11,792 bases of DNA from Pseudanabaena sp. UBA1465 (GCA_002325645.1 DCSN01000190.1:1-11792), one strand, 5' to 3'. Numbered from the stretch's first letter, positions 1 through 7,721 are shown. Made by a program: numbers and translations. Notes: a model not told the origin generated them from the letters alone.

Positions 1-31
1 ACTCCCAACTCCCCAACTCCCAATGCCCCAC
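1..31. repeat. Short C-rich near-repeat of ACTCCCA/ACTCCCC units
   Basis: The first 31 bases are imperfect copies of ACTCCCA, ACTCCCC and AATGCCCCA. This resembles the short tandem heptanucleotide repeats known from cyanobacterial genomes. Here it can be read in frame as the Pro/Thr/Asn linker of the partial gene, so it may be a coding repeat. The window edge hides its full length. Confidence 0.35.
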
Positions 32-114
32 CAATCCAGACTGACCTCTTCGGCAACCCACTCCAGACCGACTTATTTGGCAATATAATCGACTCACAAG
101 CAGGGAAAAAATGA
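1..114 (+). CDS. C-terminal tail of an upstream protein with two QTDLFGN peptides (partial)
   Basis: The frame beginning at base 1 is open and ends at TGA 112-114, giving 37 residues of a gene that starts outside the window. It begins with a Pro/Asn/Thr linker (TPNSPTPNAPP), continues with two 9-residue repeats, each holding QTDLFGN, and ends IIDSQAGKK. QTDLF fits the QxxLF form of the bacterial beta-sliding-clamp-binding motif (consensus QL[SD]LF), which often sits in flexible C-terminal tails of DNA-processing enzymes. The two copies differ at five bases within the seven shared codons and every difference is synonymous, which supports real coding and selection on the peptide. The gene lies 51 nt before the toxin-antitoxin pair on the same strand. 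The catalytic part is not visible. A DNA methylase or other defence enzyme is possible, but that is a guess. Confidence 0.6.
   Translation, partial: TPNSPTPNAPPIQTDLFGNPLQTDLFGNIIDSQAGKK
34..87 (+). repeat. Two tandem 27-bp coding repeats (34-60 and 61-87)
   Basis: Each unit encodes [I/L]QTDLFGN[P/I]. Within the seven shared codons Q-T-D-L-F-G-N, the Thr, Leu, Phe and Asn codons differ between copies (act/acc, ctc/tta, ttc/ttt, aac/aat) and the peptide is unchanged. The duplication therefore seems old and kept at protein level. Confidence 0.7.
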
Positions 115-165
115 GATAAAAATCGTGACCGTCCAAGACCTGTTGAAATAGTTAATAAAAATACC

Positions 166-504
166 ATGCAAAGCTATATTCTTGGTGCGCGAGCCAGAGA
201 AAAGGTACAACTCGCACAACTCAAACAACGACAAAATCAAGGGCTAGAAATTGCCAAACAAGCCGCTAAATTGTTGCGTCAAGAGTTCGGCGCAACCAGA
301 GTTATCCTATTCGGCTCAATGCTCAAACCACACATTCACAAAAACTCAGATATTGACCTTGCCGTATGGAACTTACCAAAATCCGACTACTTCAAAGCCG
401 TCGGCAAACTGCAAGGACTCAGCGAATTTGCGATCGACCTCATCGAACCTGACAAAGCCCCCGCCTACATTATTGAGGCGATCGCTCAAGGAATTGAACT
501 ATGA
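166..504 (+). CDS. mntA: MntA-like minimal nucleotidyltransferase, antitoxin of a MNT/HEPN pair
   Basis: This 112-residue protein has the hallmarks of a minimal nucleotidyltransferase. After a helical N-terminal extension (about residues 8-40), it carries the active-site signature GSX10DXD: G50-S51, then D62 and D64 in NSDIDLAV. A third metal-binding Asp is likely D91 in FAIDLIE. In the characterised MntA-HepT family this enzyme neutralises its HEPN partner by adding AMP groups to a Tyr of the RX4HXY motif. All catalytic residues are present, so it is probably active. The ATG at 166 is chosen because it is the first in frame and gives a family-like length; no Shine-Dalgarno is seen. Its end overlaps the toxin start by 4 nt (ATGA), implying coupled translation. 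Antitoxin role is inferred from family and partner. Confidence 0.88.
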   Translation: MQSYILGARAREKVQLAQLKQRQNQGLEIAKQAAKLLRQEFGATRVILFGSMLKPHIHKNSDIDLAVWNLPKSDYFKAVGKLQGLSEFAIDLIEPDKAPAYIIEAIAQGIEL

Positions 505-977
505 ACAACTATAACGTCCTCATCGCCAGACTCCAAAACGAACTCCAAAAAATCGACACCACAGTTCAATCTGCCCTATCTCAAGCCCAAAAAGCTAAAA
601 GAACCGCAGATGAAGACTACTGGGTTGCCGCAGCTTTCAGCCTGCAAAATTTTTATATGGGAACTGAACGTGTCTTTGAAGATATTGCCAAAGAAGTTGA
701 AAACAACTTACCTACAGGCGCAAGTTCTCACAAATTGCTGCTAGAACAAATGGCATTAGAGATCCCCAATACTAGACCAGCCGTAATTCTTAGCGACACT
801 TTAGCTCGTTTAAATGAATATCGCGGCTTCCGTCATGTCGCTGTCCATCGATATGTATTTGAACTAGATAGCGATCGTCTTAGCGAACTAACTGACAAAC
901 TTGCAGATAGTCACAATCTACTGGTTAGAGACATAGAAAATTTCTGTCAATTTTTGCAAGCACTCGAACAAGCCTAA
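501..977 (+). CDS. hepT: HepT-like HEPN ribonuclease toxin
   Basis: This 158-residue, largely helical protein contains the HEPN active-site motif near its C-terminal third: R111-H-V-A-V-H116 followed by R117-Y118, an exact RX4HXY signature. In studied HepT toxins the Arg and His form the RNA-cleaving site across a dimer, and the Tyr two residues after the His is AMPylated by MntA; here that would be Y118. Its length is near the usual size for the family. The start overlaps the MntA stop (ATGA 501-504), so the two genes are cotranscribed and translationally coupled, antitoxin first. The helicase gene begins 38 nt after the stop on the same strand, with no visible terminator between, so all three may form one transcript. 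Intact motifs argue for an active toxin. The RNA target cannot be read from sequence. Confidence 0.87.
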   Translation: MNNYNVLIARLQNELQKIDTTVQSALSQAQKAKRTADEDYWVAAAFSLQNFYMGTERVFEDIAKEVENNLPTGASSHKLLLEQMALEIPNTRPAVILSDTLARLNEYRGFRHVAVHRYVFELDSDRLSELTDKLADSHNLLVRDIENFCQFLQALEQA

Positions 978-1015
978 AACAGTTATAAAAAAGTCAGAAA
1001 ATTAATTATAAAATC

Positions 1016-4000
1016 ATGCTCAACCCCATTCTTTACACCGAAAAAGTTGTTTCCGACTTTCTGCGTTACCAAATTACCGCTTATCCTTTTAGCGACAAAA
1101 ATCTCTACGACCAAATGCGATCGCTACTAAACCTAGAGCAAACCCGCAAAAGTCCATTGCTCAAAGGTCCTTATATCAGCCTATCCCAAATATTTAAAGA
1201 AGGAGCCAGCGTCACCCAACTTGTCGATGAGGAAATCTTGCACCCTCATATGCAAAACCTAATTCCTTATCCCGCCGTCTATGGACACCAAGAAACCGCC
1301 ATTCGTCATATTGCCCAAAATAAAACCACCCTCGTCTCCACAGGCACAGGTTCGGGCAAAAGCGAATGTTTCTTATATCCGATTATTAGCCACTGTTTAA
1401 AACTACGCGATCAAAAAGTTCCTGAAGGCATCACCGCCGTCATCGTCTATCCCATGAATGCCCTTGCGGAAGATCAATGCGATCGACTCAGAGGCTTATT
1501 GGCAGGAACAGGAATTTCCTTCGGACTATATATCGGTAAAACTCCAAGGCAACAGTCAGACGTGACAGGAAGAATGATTAAAGGATCTTCCCGTGCTGAT
1601 TATGAGGCCAGACGCAAAAAATCTGCACAAGACCAAAAAACTAGCGCCGTTCATCCTTACGAAGAAAGGGTGTCACGGGAAGAAATGCAAAGCAATCCGC
1701 CACGGATCTTACTAACTAATGTCAAACAATTAGAACTGCTACTTACCCGTAAGCAAGACATCGAAATGTTTGACAAATCTCAATTACAGTTTCTCGTATT
1801 TGACGAAGCACATACATTTTCAGGAGCGATCGGCGCTGAAACCGCTTGTCTAATCCGCCGACTCCGTACTTTTTGCGGCAAGACTCAAGATGATGTCACC
1901 TGTATCGCCACCTCAGCAACCCTCGCCGATCCAATTAAAGGTAAACAGATTGGCAAAGATTTCGCGGCAAAGTTTTTTGGTGTCAAACCCGAACGAGTCG
2001 AACTGGTAGGCGAAGAATATGAACGCGATGTTTGGCAAGACCAGCGATCGATCCCTACACCCTTAACTGACTCACCAGCAGCCCTATTAAAATCTTTGCT
2101 CATTGCGATCGAAGCCGATGGCGATGACAATCCCCAAGCAACTAACGTGCGATCGCTCTATGCCGAAATTACAGGACAAGCGATCGGGCATCCCCATTGG
2201 CAAGAAGGTCTATACGAACATCTCTCAGCCAATCAGTTAGTTTATGAATTAGCCGATTTACTCAAAAAGCCCAAAGCCATCAGCGAACTCAAACAACAGC
2301 TTGCCCTTCGCCTAAACCGACCTTTATTTGATATCCCAGAAGAAGAAATCTTAATTTGGTTAGCTCTTGGAGCCGCCTCGCGCAAAGATGGTAGACCATT
2401 ACTGCGTCCAGTCATTCATGCTTTTGTGCGTGGTGTTAGCGGTGCTGTTGTCACGATTCCCCACAGTGATAAACCGAAATTATGGCTATCAGCCGAAGAT
2501 GCGATTGGCGAACAAGGCAATGGACTGCATACCTTACCAGTCCTCACTTGCACAACTTGCGGACAACATTACTTTGAGCATCATGCCGCCGACTTCCACT
2601 ACACTGGCAAACAACCCGAAGGAGGAGAAGCCGTTGGTAAGCATAAAATCTGGCGATCGCTCTCTCATGAAAACGAAGGTAAGAGATTATTATTATGCGA
2701 TCGCTTGATCAGTGAGCCAGAGGATGAAGATGAAGAGTCAACTTCTAGCTCAACTTCTCAAGTTTCAGGGAAAACTTCCAAACGCCTATCGACTGTTTAT
2801 TATTGTCGCCATTGTGGAACTCTCCATTCTATTCAACGCGATCGCTGTGATGGTTGCGGTCATGTCGGCAAACTCGTTTCCTTATTAGCGATTCAACAAA
2901 AAACCGTTCAAGAAAAAGAAGGTAAACTCAGCAGTTGCGTCGCCTGTCAAGCGATCGGCAAGCAATGGGCAGGTCAATATCGCGAACCATCACGCCCCAT
3001 CCGTGCCGTCACCGTTGCCGATGTTCACGTTCTCGCTCAAAACATGATCCATCATGCCGATCGCAAACGCTTACTCGTCTTTGCTGACAATCGCCAAGAT
3101 GCTGCCTTTCAAGCAGGATGGATGCAAGACCACTCCCGCCGCTACCGTTTGCGATCGCTTATGTACGAACGGATCAGACAGGGAGCAGTTTCCATCGGCG
3201 ATCTCACCGCCCATCTTGATGACCTCCTCGATCAAGACGATTCCCTGAGCCGCGCCCTAGTCCCTGAAGTATGGAACGCCGCCCGTAAAGAAGCCGAAGG
3301 TGTCAGGCATAGTCAAGAGCGCAAGTATTTCCTCCGCATTCAAATTTTGCGTGAAATTACCATAGGTAACAAACAACGCATCGGTTTAGAACCTTGGGGT
3401 AGATTACAAATTCAATACGCCAAACTCACCGCCGATCTCGCTTTCTTTCAGCACTGGTCAAATCTATTCGGTATTTCCCCGCAAGAACTAGTTGATGGTG
3501 TAGCTTCTCTTTTGGATAATGCAAGGCGATCGAATATTCTTCTAGATCGTGAAAAAGAGATTTTCTCTAATTTTTGGCAAGAAGGCGACTTTGAAATTTC
3601 GCGTGGCTACCTCCCATTATTAAAAGGTGTTCCCAAAGCGTTAAAACTACAACGCCAAAATGGAGACTCTGAGACTCGTATTCAACAATGGCTAAGCACT
3701 AAGGGCAATACCCTTGCACGACAAGCAGTCAGCAATTGGGGTGTTGACAATGAGTTAATGCCAGAATTTTTTAACGACCTCTGGAAGTTGCTCACCGATG
3801 AATTAGAAATTCTAGTTCCCGTTAGCTTATATAACAAACCTAAAGGAAAGAAAAGAAAACAACTAACAGGCTGTGAAGGAGCGCACCAAATTGATGCCGA
3901 TAAACTGCGCCTCGCCCCCAATCCGCAACCTGAGCCAGGTGTTTATCGTTGCAATACCTGTCGCCGCGCTCATCCACGCGCCACCCCACGCCTTACTTGT

Positions 4001-6490
4001 ATGGCATGGCGCTGTAATGGCAAATTACAATATCAACCAGAAAATCAGGATGACTATGATTTAAACGTCCTCGATCAGCAATTCACCATGCTCCGCCCTC
4101 GCGAACATTCCGCCCAAGTCCCCACCGACCAGCGCGAAATAATTGAGCGGCAATTTAAAGGCGAATCAGAGCTAATGAATACTCTGGTCTGTACGCCCAC
4201 ATTGGAACTTGGTGTGGATATTGGCTCCCTCGATGCTGTCCTCATGCGAAATATTCCGCCACTCCCTGCCAACTATTGGCAAAGAGCAGGACGTGCAGGC
4301 AGACGATTCCGTATGGCGGTAAATATCTCCTACGCCCGACCCGCCAGCCACGATCGCGCCTATTTTCTCGATCCTCTCAAGCTGCTAGATGGGGCGATCG
4401 ACCCACCTAGTCTAAACTTGCGAAATACGCTGATGGTACGCAAACACGCCCATTCTGCAACACTGACGATCTTGTATCAACTCTCTAAAGGCAAACTTAC
4501 TGTAGCCAAAGATCTCAATACAGAAGCTCGCGACCAAATTACCGCAATTATCAACCACTGTTTCCCTAATCAAATTAAGTCCTATCTCTTTCACGAAACA
4601 GGCGAAATTCGCTCCGAGCCACTCTCTGTTGAACAGTTAAGCACTCTCCTAGAAAAGTACGAACATATTATCCTCGATCATCTCACTACCGCCTTTACAA
4701 AAAGTTGGTCAGATGCCGACAAAAGTGCCGTCACCGAAACAGCTTTGCGATCGCATATTCAAACCATGACCTCCGCGCTCACAGAAGTAATCAAAACCCT
4801 ATGGCGACGATTACAATGGGCAATTACCCAAAGAAATCGCCTAGATGTCGAGCGAGTTCGAGGAGGAACACTTGAATTCGATCAAGACGCTCTATGGCAA
4901 CGTTGCGATCGCTTGATCAAAAAATATAAAGGTATTCAAACCCGACGCAAAAGTGAAGCTGAAGGCTATGACGACACGATTACCTATAGCGTCCTTGCAG
5001 CAGAGGGCTTTCTTCCTGGTTATGGATTAGATGTTGGCTCCGTAATTGGTACAGCCCAAATTCCGCGCAATGCTAGCTGGATCAATGACTTCGAGCTACC
5101 CAGAGCCGCCGCAATGGCTCTACGAGAATATGTCCCTGGCAATTTAATCTATGCCAATGGTCATCGTTTTGTGCCACGTTACTTTCATCTCCAAGCGATC
5201 GATCCCACTGAGTTTCAAGTCGATCTAGAGCGCGAAGCCATCCGTGAGGTAGGAATAGAAATAGAAAGTAGTCAAAGCATGAGTAGCGCCAGTTTTTCGG
5301 CTGTCCCAATTTGTGATGTTGACTTACCGCACCAATCCAATATTTCCGATGAGGAGGATTTTCGGTTCCAATTACCAGTCTCAATCATGGGATACGATCG
5401 CGCTCAACACAATGGCGGTAATAGCTACAAATGGGGAATAAAAGATGTCTCGTTCCTTGTGGGTATGCACCTGCGCCTTGTGAATGTTGGCGCAGCCAGT
5501 TTAGTCCGTGGCAACAATCTTGGTTATCCAGTGTGTCTAGTTTGCGGTCAAAGCCGATCACCTTTTTCTTCTCAACCTGAAATCGAGTCATTTCAGACAG
5601 ATCATGGCGATCGCTGTGGCAAAAAACCAAGCAATGTCGGATTTTTCTCCGATATAGTTGCCGAGACTTTAATCATTCAAGACTGCGACAATCGCGAAGT
5701 TGCCTATAGCATCGCCGAAACTTTACGTCAGGCTGCATCTAACGTTCTTGATATGGATATTGACGATCTCCAAGTCTTAGCGCTTGGGCAAGCAGGACGG
5801 GAACAAGTTGATATGATCTTGTACGATCCTATGCCTGGTGGCTCAGCTTTATTGGAATTGATGCGTGTTAAATGGGTCGATATCATCGCCGCAGCCCTAC
5901 ATATTGTGGGCAATTGTTCCTCCAAATGCGATCGCGCCTGTGTAGACTGCCTACTAACCTTCCGTAATGCCCATTACCATCGCCATCTCAATCGCCACGT
6001 CGCCCTAGAAACATTACAAAAATGGGGGGATATTCTCACTCAAGGAAATCCCATTCCACCTAAACAACCTGCCGCTACTAAAGATTCTAACGATAACTTA
6101 CCCGTTAATGCGGCTGAGTCTCAACTTCAGGAAATGCTGACACGGGCTGGGTTTCCCGATCCAGATGTGCAGAGACCAATCGATCTCGGTAAGCCTATTG
6201 GCACAACAACTCCTGACTTCTTTTATGAAGATCCAAATGATACTTTTGATGGAGTTTGTATCTATTTGGACGGCATGAGTAAAGCCTTTCATGGAAATAC
6301 GGCAACAAAAGAGCGAGATCGGGAAATTCGCGAAACTCTAGAAAACCAAAACTACCGTGTGATCACAATTACTGTCAGTCAGCTTAGCGATCGTGATGCT
6401 ATGACACAACACTTCTACAGACTAGGATGTATTCTCATTGGCAAATCTCAAGCTAAAATTCTCAAAGATAATCCCCATTGGTTTAGTTAG
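1016..6490 (+). CDS. Giant DEAH helicase with DUF1998-type region and nuclease-like C-terminus (DruE/DrmAB-like)
   Basis: This 1824-residue protein is a superfamily 2 helicase. Visible motifs: a Q-motif-like YGHQ (Q92), Walker A TGTGSGKS (109-116, K115), motif Ia PMNALA (146-151), DEAH (263-266), SATL (300-303), then in lobe 2 GVD (1066-1068) and the arginine-finger motif QRAGRAGRR (1089-1097). Between the lobes is an insertion of about 750 residues with CxxC pairs at C512/515, C597/600, C611/614 and C641/644, and a further C979/982/995/1000 cluster, probably binding zinc. A DUF1998-like region holds YDPMPGG (1603-1609) and C1634, C1638, C1642, C1645. The last about 120 residues have PDFFYE (P1733-D1734), YLDG (D1752-G1753), H1759 and RDREIR (1767-1772), resembling Vsr/DUF559 endonuclease folds. 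Large DUF1998 helicases occur in anti-phage systems: DruE of Druantia, and DrmA plus DrmB of DISARM. The helicase call is firm. DNA translocation or cleavage in phage defence is inference. Confidence 0.9.
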   Translation: MLNPILYTEKVVSDFLRYQITAYPFSDKNLYDQMRSLLNLEQTRKSPLLKGPYISLSQIFKEGASVTQLVDEEILHPHMQNLIPYPAVYGHQETAIRHIAQNKTTLVSTGTGSGKSECFLYPIISHCLKLRDQKVPEGITAVIVYPMNALAEDQCDRLRGLLAGTGISFGLYIGKTPRQQSDVTGRMIKGSSRADYEARRKKSAQDQKTSAVHPYEERVSREEMQSNPPRILLTNVKQLELLLTRKQDIEMFDKSQLQFLVFDEAHTFSGAIGAETACLIRRLRTFCGKTQDDVTCIATSATLADPIKGKQIGKDFAAKFFGVKPERVELVGEEYERDVWQDQRSIPTPLTDSPAALLKSLLIAIEADGDDNPQATNVRSLYAEITGQAIGHPHWQEGLYEHLSANQLVYELADLLKKPKAISELKQQLALRLNRPLFDIPEEEILIWLALGAASRKDGRPLLRPVIHAFVRGVSGAVVTIPHSDKPKLWLSAEDAIGEQGNGLHTLPVLTCTTCGQHYFEHHAADFHYTGKQPEGGEAVGKHKIWRSLSHENEGKRLLLCDRLISEPEDEDEESTSSSTSQVSGKTSKRLSTVYYCRHCGTLHSIQRDRCDGCGHVGKLVSLLAIQQKTVQEKEGKLSSCVACQAIGKQWAGQYREPSRPIRAVTVADVHVLAQNMIHHADRKRLLVFADNRQDAAFQAGWMQDHSRRYRLRSLMYERIRQGAVSIGDLTAHLDDLLDQDDSLSRALVPEVWNAARKEAEGVRHSQERKYFLRIQILREITIGNKQRIGLEPWGRLQIQYAKLTADLAFFQHWSNLFGISPQELVDGVASLLDNARRSNILLDREKEIFSNFWQEGDFEISRGYLPLLKGVPKALKLQRQNGDSETRIQQWLSTKGNTLARQAVSNWGVDNELMPEFFNDLWKLLTDELEILVPVSLYNKPKGKKRKQLTGCEGAHQIDADKLRLAPNPQPEPGVYRCNTCRRAHPRATPRLTCMAWRCNGKLQYQPENQDDYDLNVLDQQFTMLRPREHSAQVPTDQREIIERQFKGESELMNTLVCTPTLELGVDIGSLDAVLMRNIPPLPANYWQRAGRAGRRFRMAVNISYARPASHDRAYFLDPLKLLDGAIDPPSLNLRNTLMVRKHAHSATLTILYQLSKGKLTVAKDLNTEARDQITAIINHCFPNQIKSYLFHETGEIRSEPLSVEQLSTLLEKYEHIILDHLTTAFTKSWSDADKSAVTETALRSHIQTMTSALTEVIKTLWRRLQWAITQRNRLDVERVRGGTLEFDQDALWQRCDRLIKKYKGIQTRRKSEAEGYDDTITYSVLAAEGFLPGYGLDVGSVIGTAQIPRNASWINDFELPRAAAMALREYVPGNLIYANGHRFVPRYFHLQAIDPTEFQVDLEREAIREVGIEIESSQSMSSASFSAVPICDVDLPHQSNISDEEDFRFQLPVSIMGYDRAQHNGGNSYKWGIKDVSFLVGMHLRLVNVGAASLVRGNNLGYPVCLVCGQSRSPFSSQPEIESFQTDHGDRCGKKPSNVGFFSDIVAETLIIQDCDNREVAYSIAETLRQAASNVLDMDIDDLQVLALGQAGREQVDMILYDPMPGGSALLELMRVKWVDIIAAALHIVGNCSSKCDRACVDCLLTFRNAHYHRHLNRHVALETLQKWGDILTQGNPIPPKQPAATKDSNDNLPVNAAESQLQEMLTRAGFPDPDVQRPIDLGKPIGTTTPDFFYEDPNDTFDGVCIYLDGMSKAFHGNTATKERDREIRETLENQNYRVITITVSQLSDRDAMTQHFYRLGCILIGKSQAKILKDNPHWFS

Positions 6491-6552
6491 CACCTTTTGA
6501 GCGATCGCTTGACACTTTACAAACCAGAGAATGCGAAAATCATTGACAATTT

Positions 6553-7044
6553 ATGACTAAAGGCATTCCCGAAAAGTGTAAAAAGTGTGCGATGCTTTCG
6601 GCGGCTCAGGCTCAAGAACTTCATGGTAATGATGGCGATCGCTGTTGGAATCCTACGGTTTGTTATAGTCGCCGTTCCTATGCGAGACATAGCGATCGCC
6701 GCAACCTGATTCGCTCTCGCAAACGTGGCGATTCCGATACAAATCTAGTTGTGAATGCTGATGAATTCGCGTCAGTATTTTGGGCAGTTTTAGTGGTTTA
6801 TCGACAGGCGGGAACGGATACGCCGATCCATGCGATCGCTATTCAAGTTTGGAAAGGACAAGAAAAGTTCGCAACGATTCCACCAATTCATTGTGCAGGG
6901 ATGGTGGCGACTCAAGTTCATACTTATGTGCAGAAAGTACTGGTTTTGCTGGAGTCAAATTATGGGATTAAGAAATTTGTTAGTCAGGAACGTCTCGATC
7001 CTTGGCTTTGTCCTTTACGTCCTTGTCCTTGTCATCCAAATTAA
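6553..7044 (+). CDS. Small Cys/His-rich protein, unrecognised function, downstream of the helicase
   Basis: This 163-residue protein matches no named family I can be sure of; its look is that of a conserved cyanobacterial hypothetical. The N-terminus has C9-x2-C12, then C31 and C37 within GDRCWNPTVC, followed by a strongly basic stretch (about residues 40-60: RRSYARHSDRRNLIRSRKR), suggesting a zinc-stabilised nucleic-acid-binding head. A hydrophobic middle (about 70-90) looks like buried strands, not a membrane span. The C-terminus is again Cys-rich (C153, C158, C160 in CPLRPCPC). It begins 62 nt after the helicase stop and ends 14 nt before the next gene, so an accessory role beside the helicase is plausible. 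ATG 6553 is the first in-frame start. Its coding strand is G-rich, unlike the C-rich helicase gene. Function unknown. Confidence 0.72.
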   Translation: MTKGIPEKCKKCAMLSAAQAQELHGNDGDRCWNPTVCYSRRSYARHSDRRNLIRSRKRGDSDTNLVVNADEFASVFWAVLVVYRQAGTDTPIHAIAIQVWKGQEKFATIPPIHCAGMVATQVHTYVQKVLVLLESNYGIKKFVSQERLDPWLCPLRPCPCHPN

Positions 7045-7058
7045 TTCTCAGTGCAGCT

Positions 7059-7721
7059 ATGCAAGTTAAACAGCTTGAGTTGGATTTATGGGATGTAATT
7101 TTGACTGCGAGAAAGACTCCTGAAGATGCGAATTTGCTAATGGTTTTTAAACTTTTGGATTTGACTTTGGTCGATCTCGATATGCGATCGCAGTTGCGAA
7201 TAGCTGGGGAGGCGGTTTGTCAAATTGCGGATTTGTTTTGCGATCGCTCTAGCTTTTTATTTGAGGAGCTACATTCTCGTGCGGTAAAGGGTGAGCCGAT
7301 CATGGCTGATGATGCTTTTGATCGTTATGTGCGTCAGTCGATGGTGGTTGATTTTGACCAGTTTATTGAGCCTTTGCAAAGTTTACCGAGGAAAATTCCT
7401 GAACAAACGAAACATGGTAATTCGGTTGTTGCCGAAATTGACAAGGAGGTTTTGATTCAATCTTTGGAGCAGGAAAGTTTGCTTAGTTTTGACGAGGAAT
7501 TTGAACGGGCGATTAGTACTGCTCATGCTGAAGATGTTTCGAGTTGGATTGAGGCGATCGCGCAATGCATTACTAATAATTCTGCTCCTATGCGATTGAT
7601 AAACTTACAAGATGCTTTGAGTTTACCAATCGTAGAAATTTGGCTAGGATCGCTTTTGGGGGATTTTAAACTTGAGCAAAGAGAGAATTTTTATGATTCA
7701 AACGGGATTTGGATTAGCTAA
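7059..7721 (+). CDS. Acidic hypothetical protein with N-terminal QLELDLW peptide
   Basis: I choose the ATG at 7059, giving 220 residues, over an in-frame ATG at 7002 that would overlap the preceding gene by 43 nt; the preceding stop is 14 nt upstream of the chosen start. No domain is recognised. The protein is acidic and mostly helical. It opens with QVKQLELDLWD, and QLELDL fits the hexapeptide form (QLxLxL) of the beta-sliding-clamp-binding motif. A later acidic helical stretch includes a DEEFERAI segment, followed by DVSSWIEAIAQ and a hydrophobic C-terminal part ending NGIWIS. It is the last + strand gene of the helicase cluster: its TAA stop overlaps the stop of the convergent cupin gene in the four bases CTAA (7718-7721). 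A partner or regulatory role with the helicase is only inferred from position. Confidence 0.7.
   Translation: MQVKQLELDLWDVILTARKTPEDANLLMVFKLLDLTLVDLDMRSQLRIAGEAVCQIADLFCDRSSFLFEELHSRAVKGEPIMADDAFDRYVRQSMVVDFDQFIEPLQSLPRKIPEQTKHGNSVVAEIDKEVLIQSLEQESLLSFDEEFERAISTAHAEDVSSWIEAIAQCITNNSAPMRLINLQDALSLPIVEIWLGSLLGDFKLEQRENFYDSNGIWIS

Noticed and set aside
1..31. CRISPR or long tandem repeat at the left edge
   Set aside because: The units are short, imperfect, without spacers, and readable as a coding linker.
125..151. GTG-initiated mini frame encoding MTVQDLLK before mntA
   Set aside because: Only eight codons, no ribosome-binding site and out of frame with mntA. It may be a relic or chance.
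5082..5630. Two - strand open frames inside the helicase gene
   Set aside because: They lie wholly within a strongly supported helicase frame with conserved motifs, show no domain of their own and lack context. They are shadows of the real gene.
1016..6490. Firm naming of the helicase as DruE or as a DrmA-DrmB fusion
   Set aside because: Size and domain order fit both loosely and none of the diagnostic partner genes is in the window. A profile search is needed to decide.
6509..6548. Two TTGACA boxes between the helicase and the 163-aa gene
   Set aside because: The first has no good -10 element at 16-18 bases and the second lies almost on the start codon, so a promoter cannot be supported.
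7002..7058. Upstream in-frame ATG extension of the 220-aa gene
   Set aside because: It would overlap the preceding gene by 43 nt with an unremarkable Ser/Leu-rich leader. ATG 7059 gives a natural 14-nt spacing.
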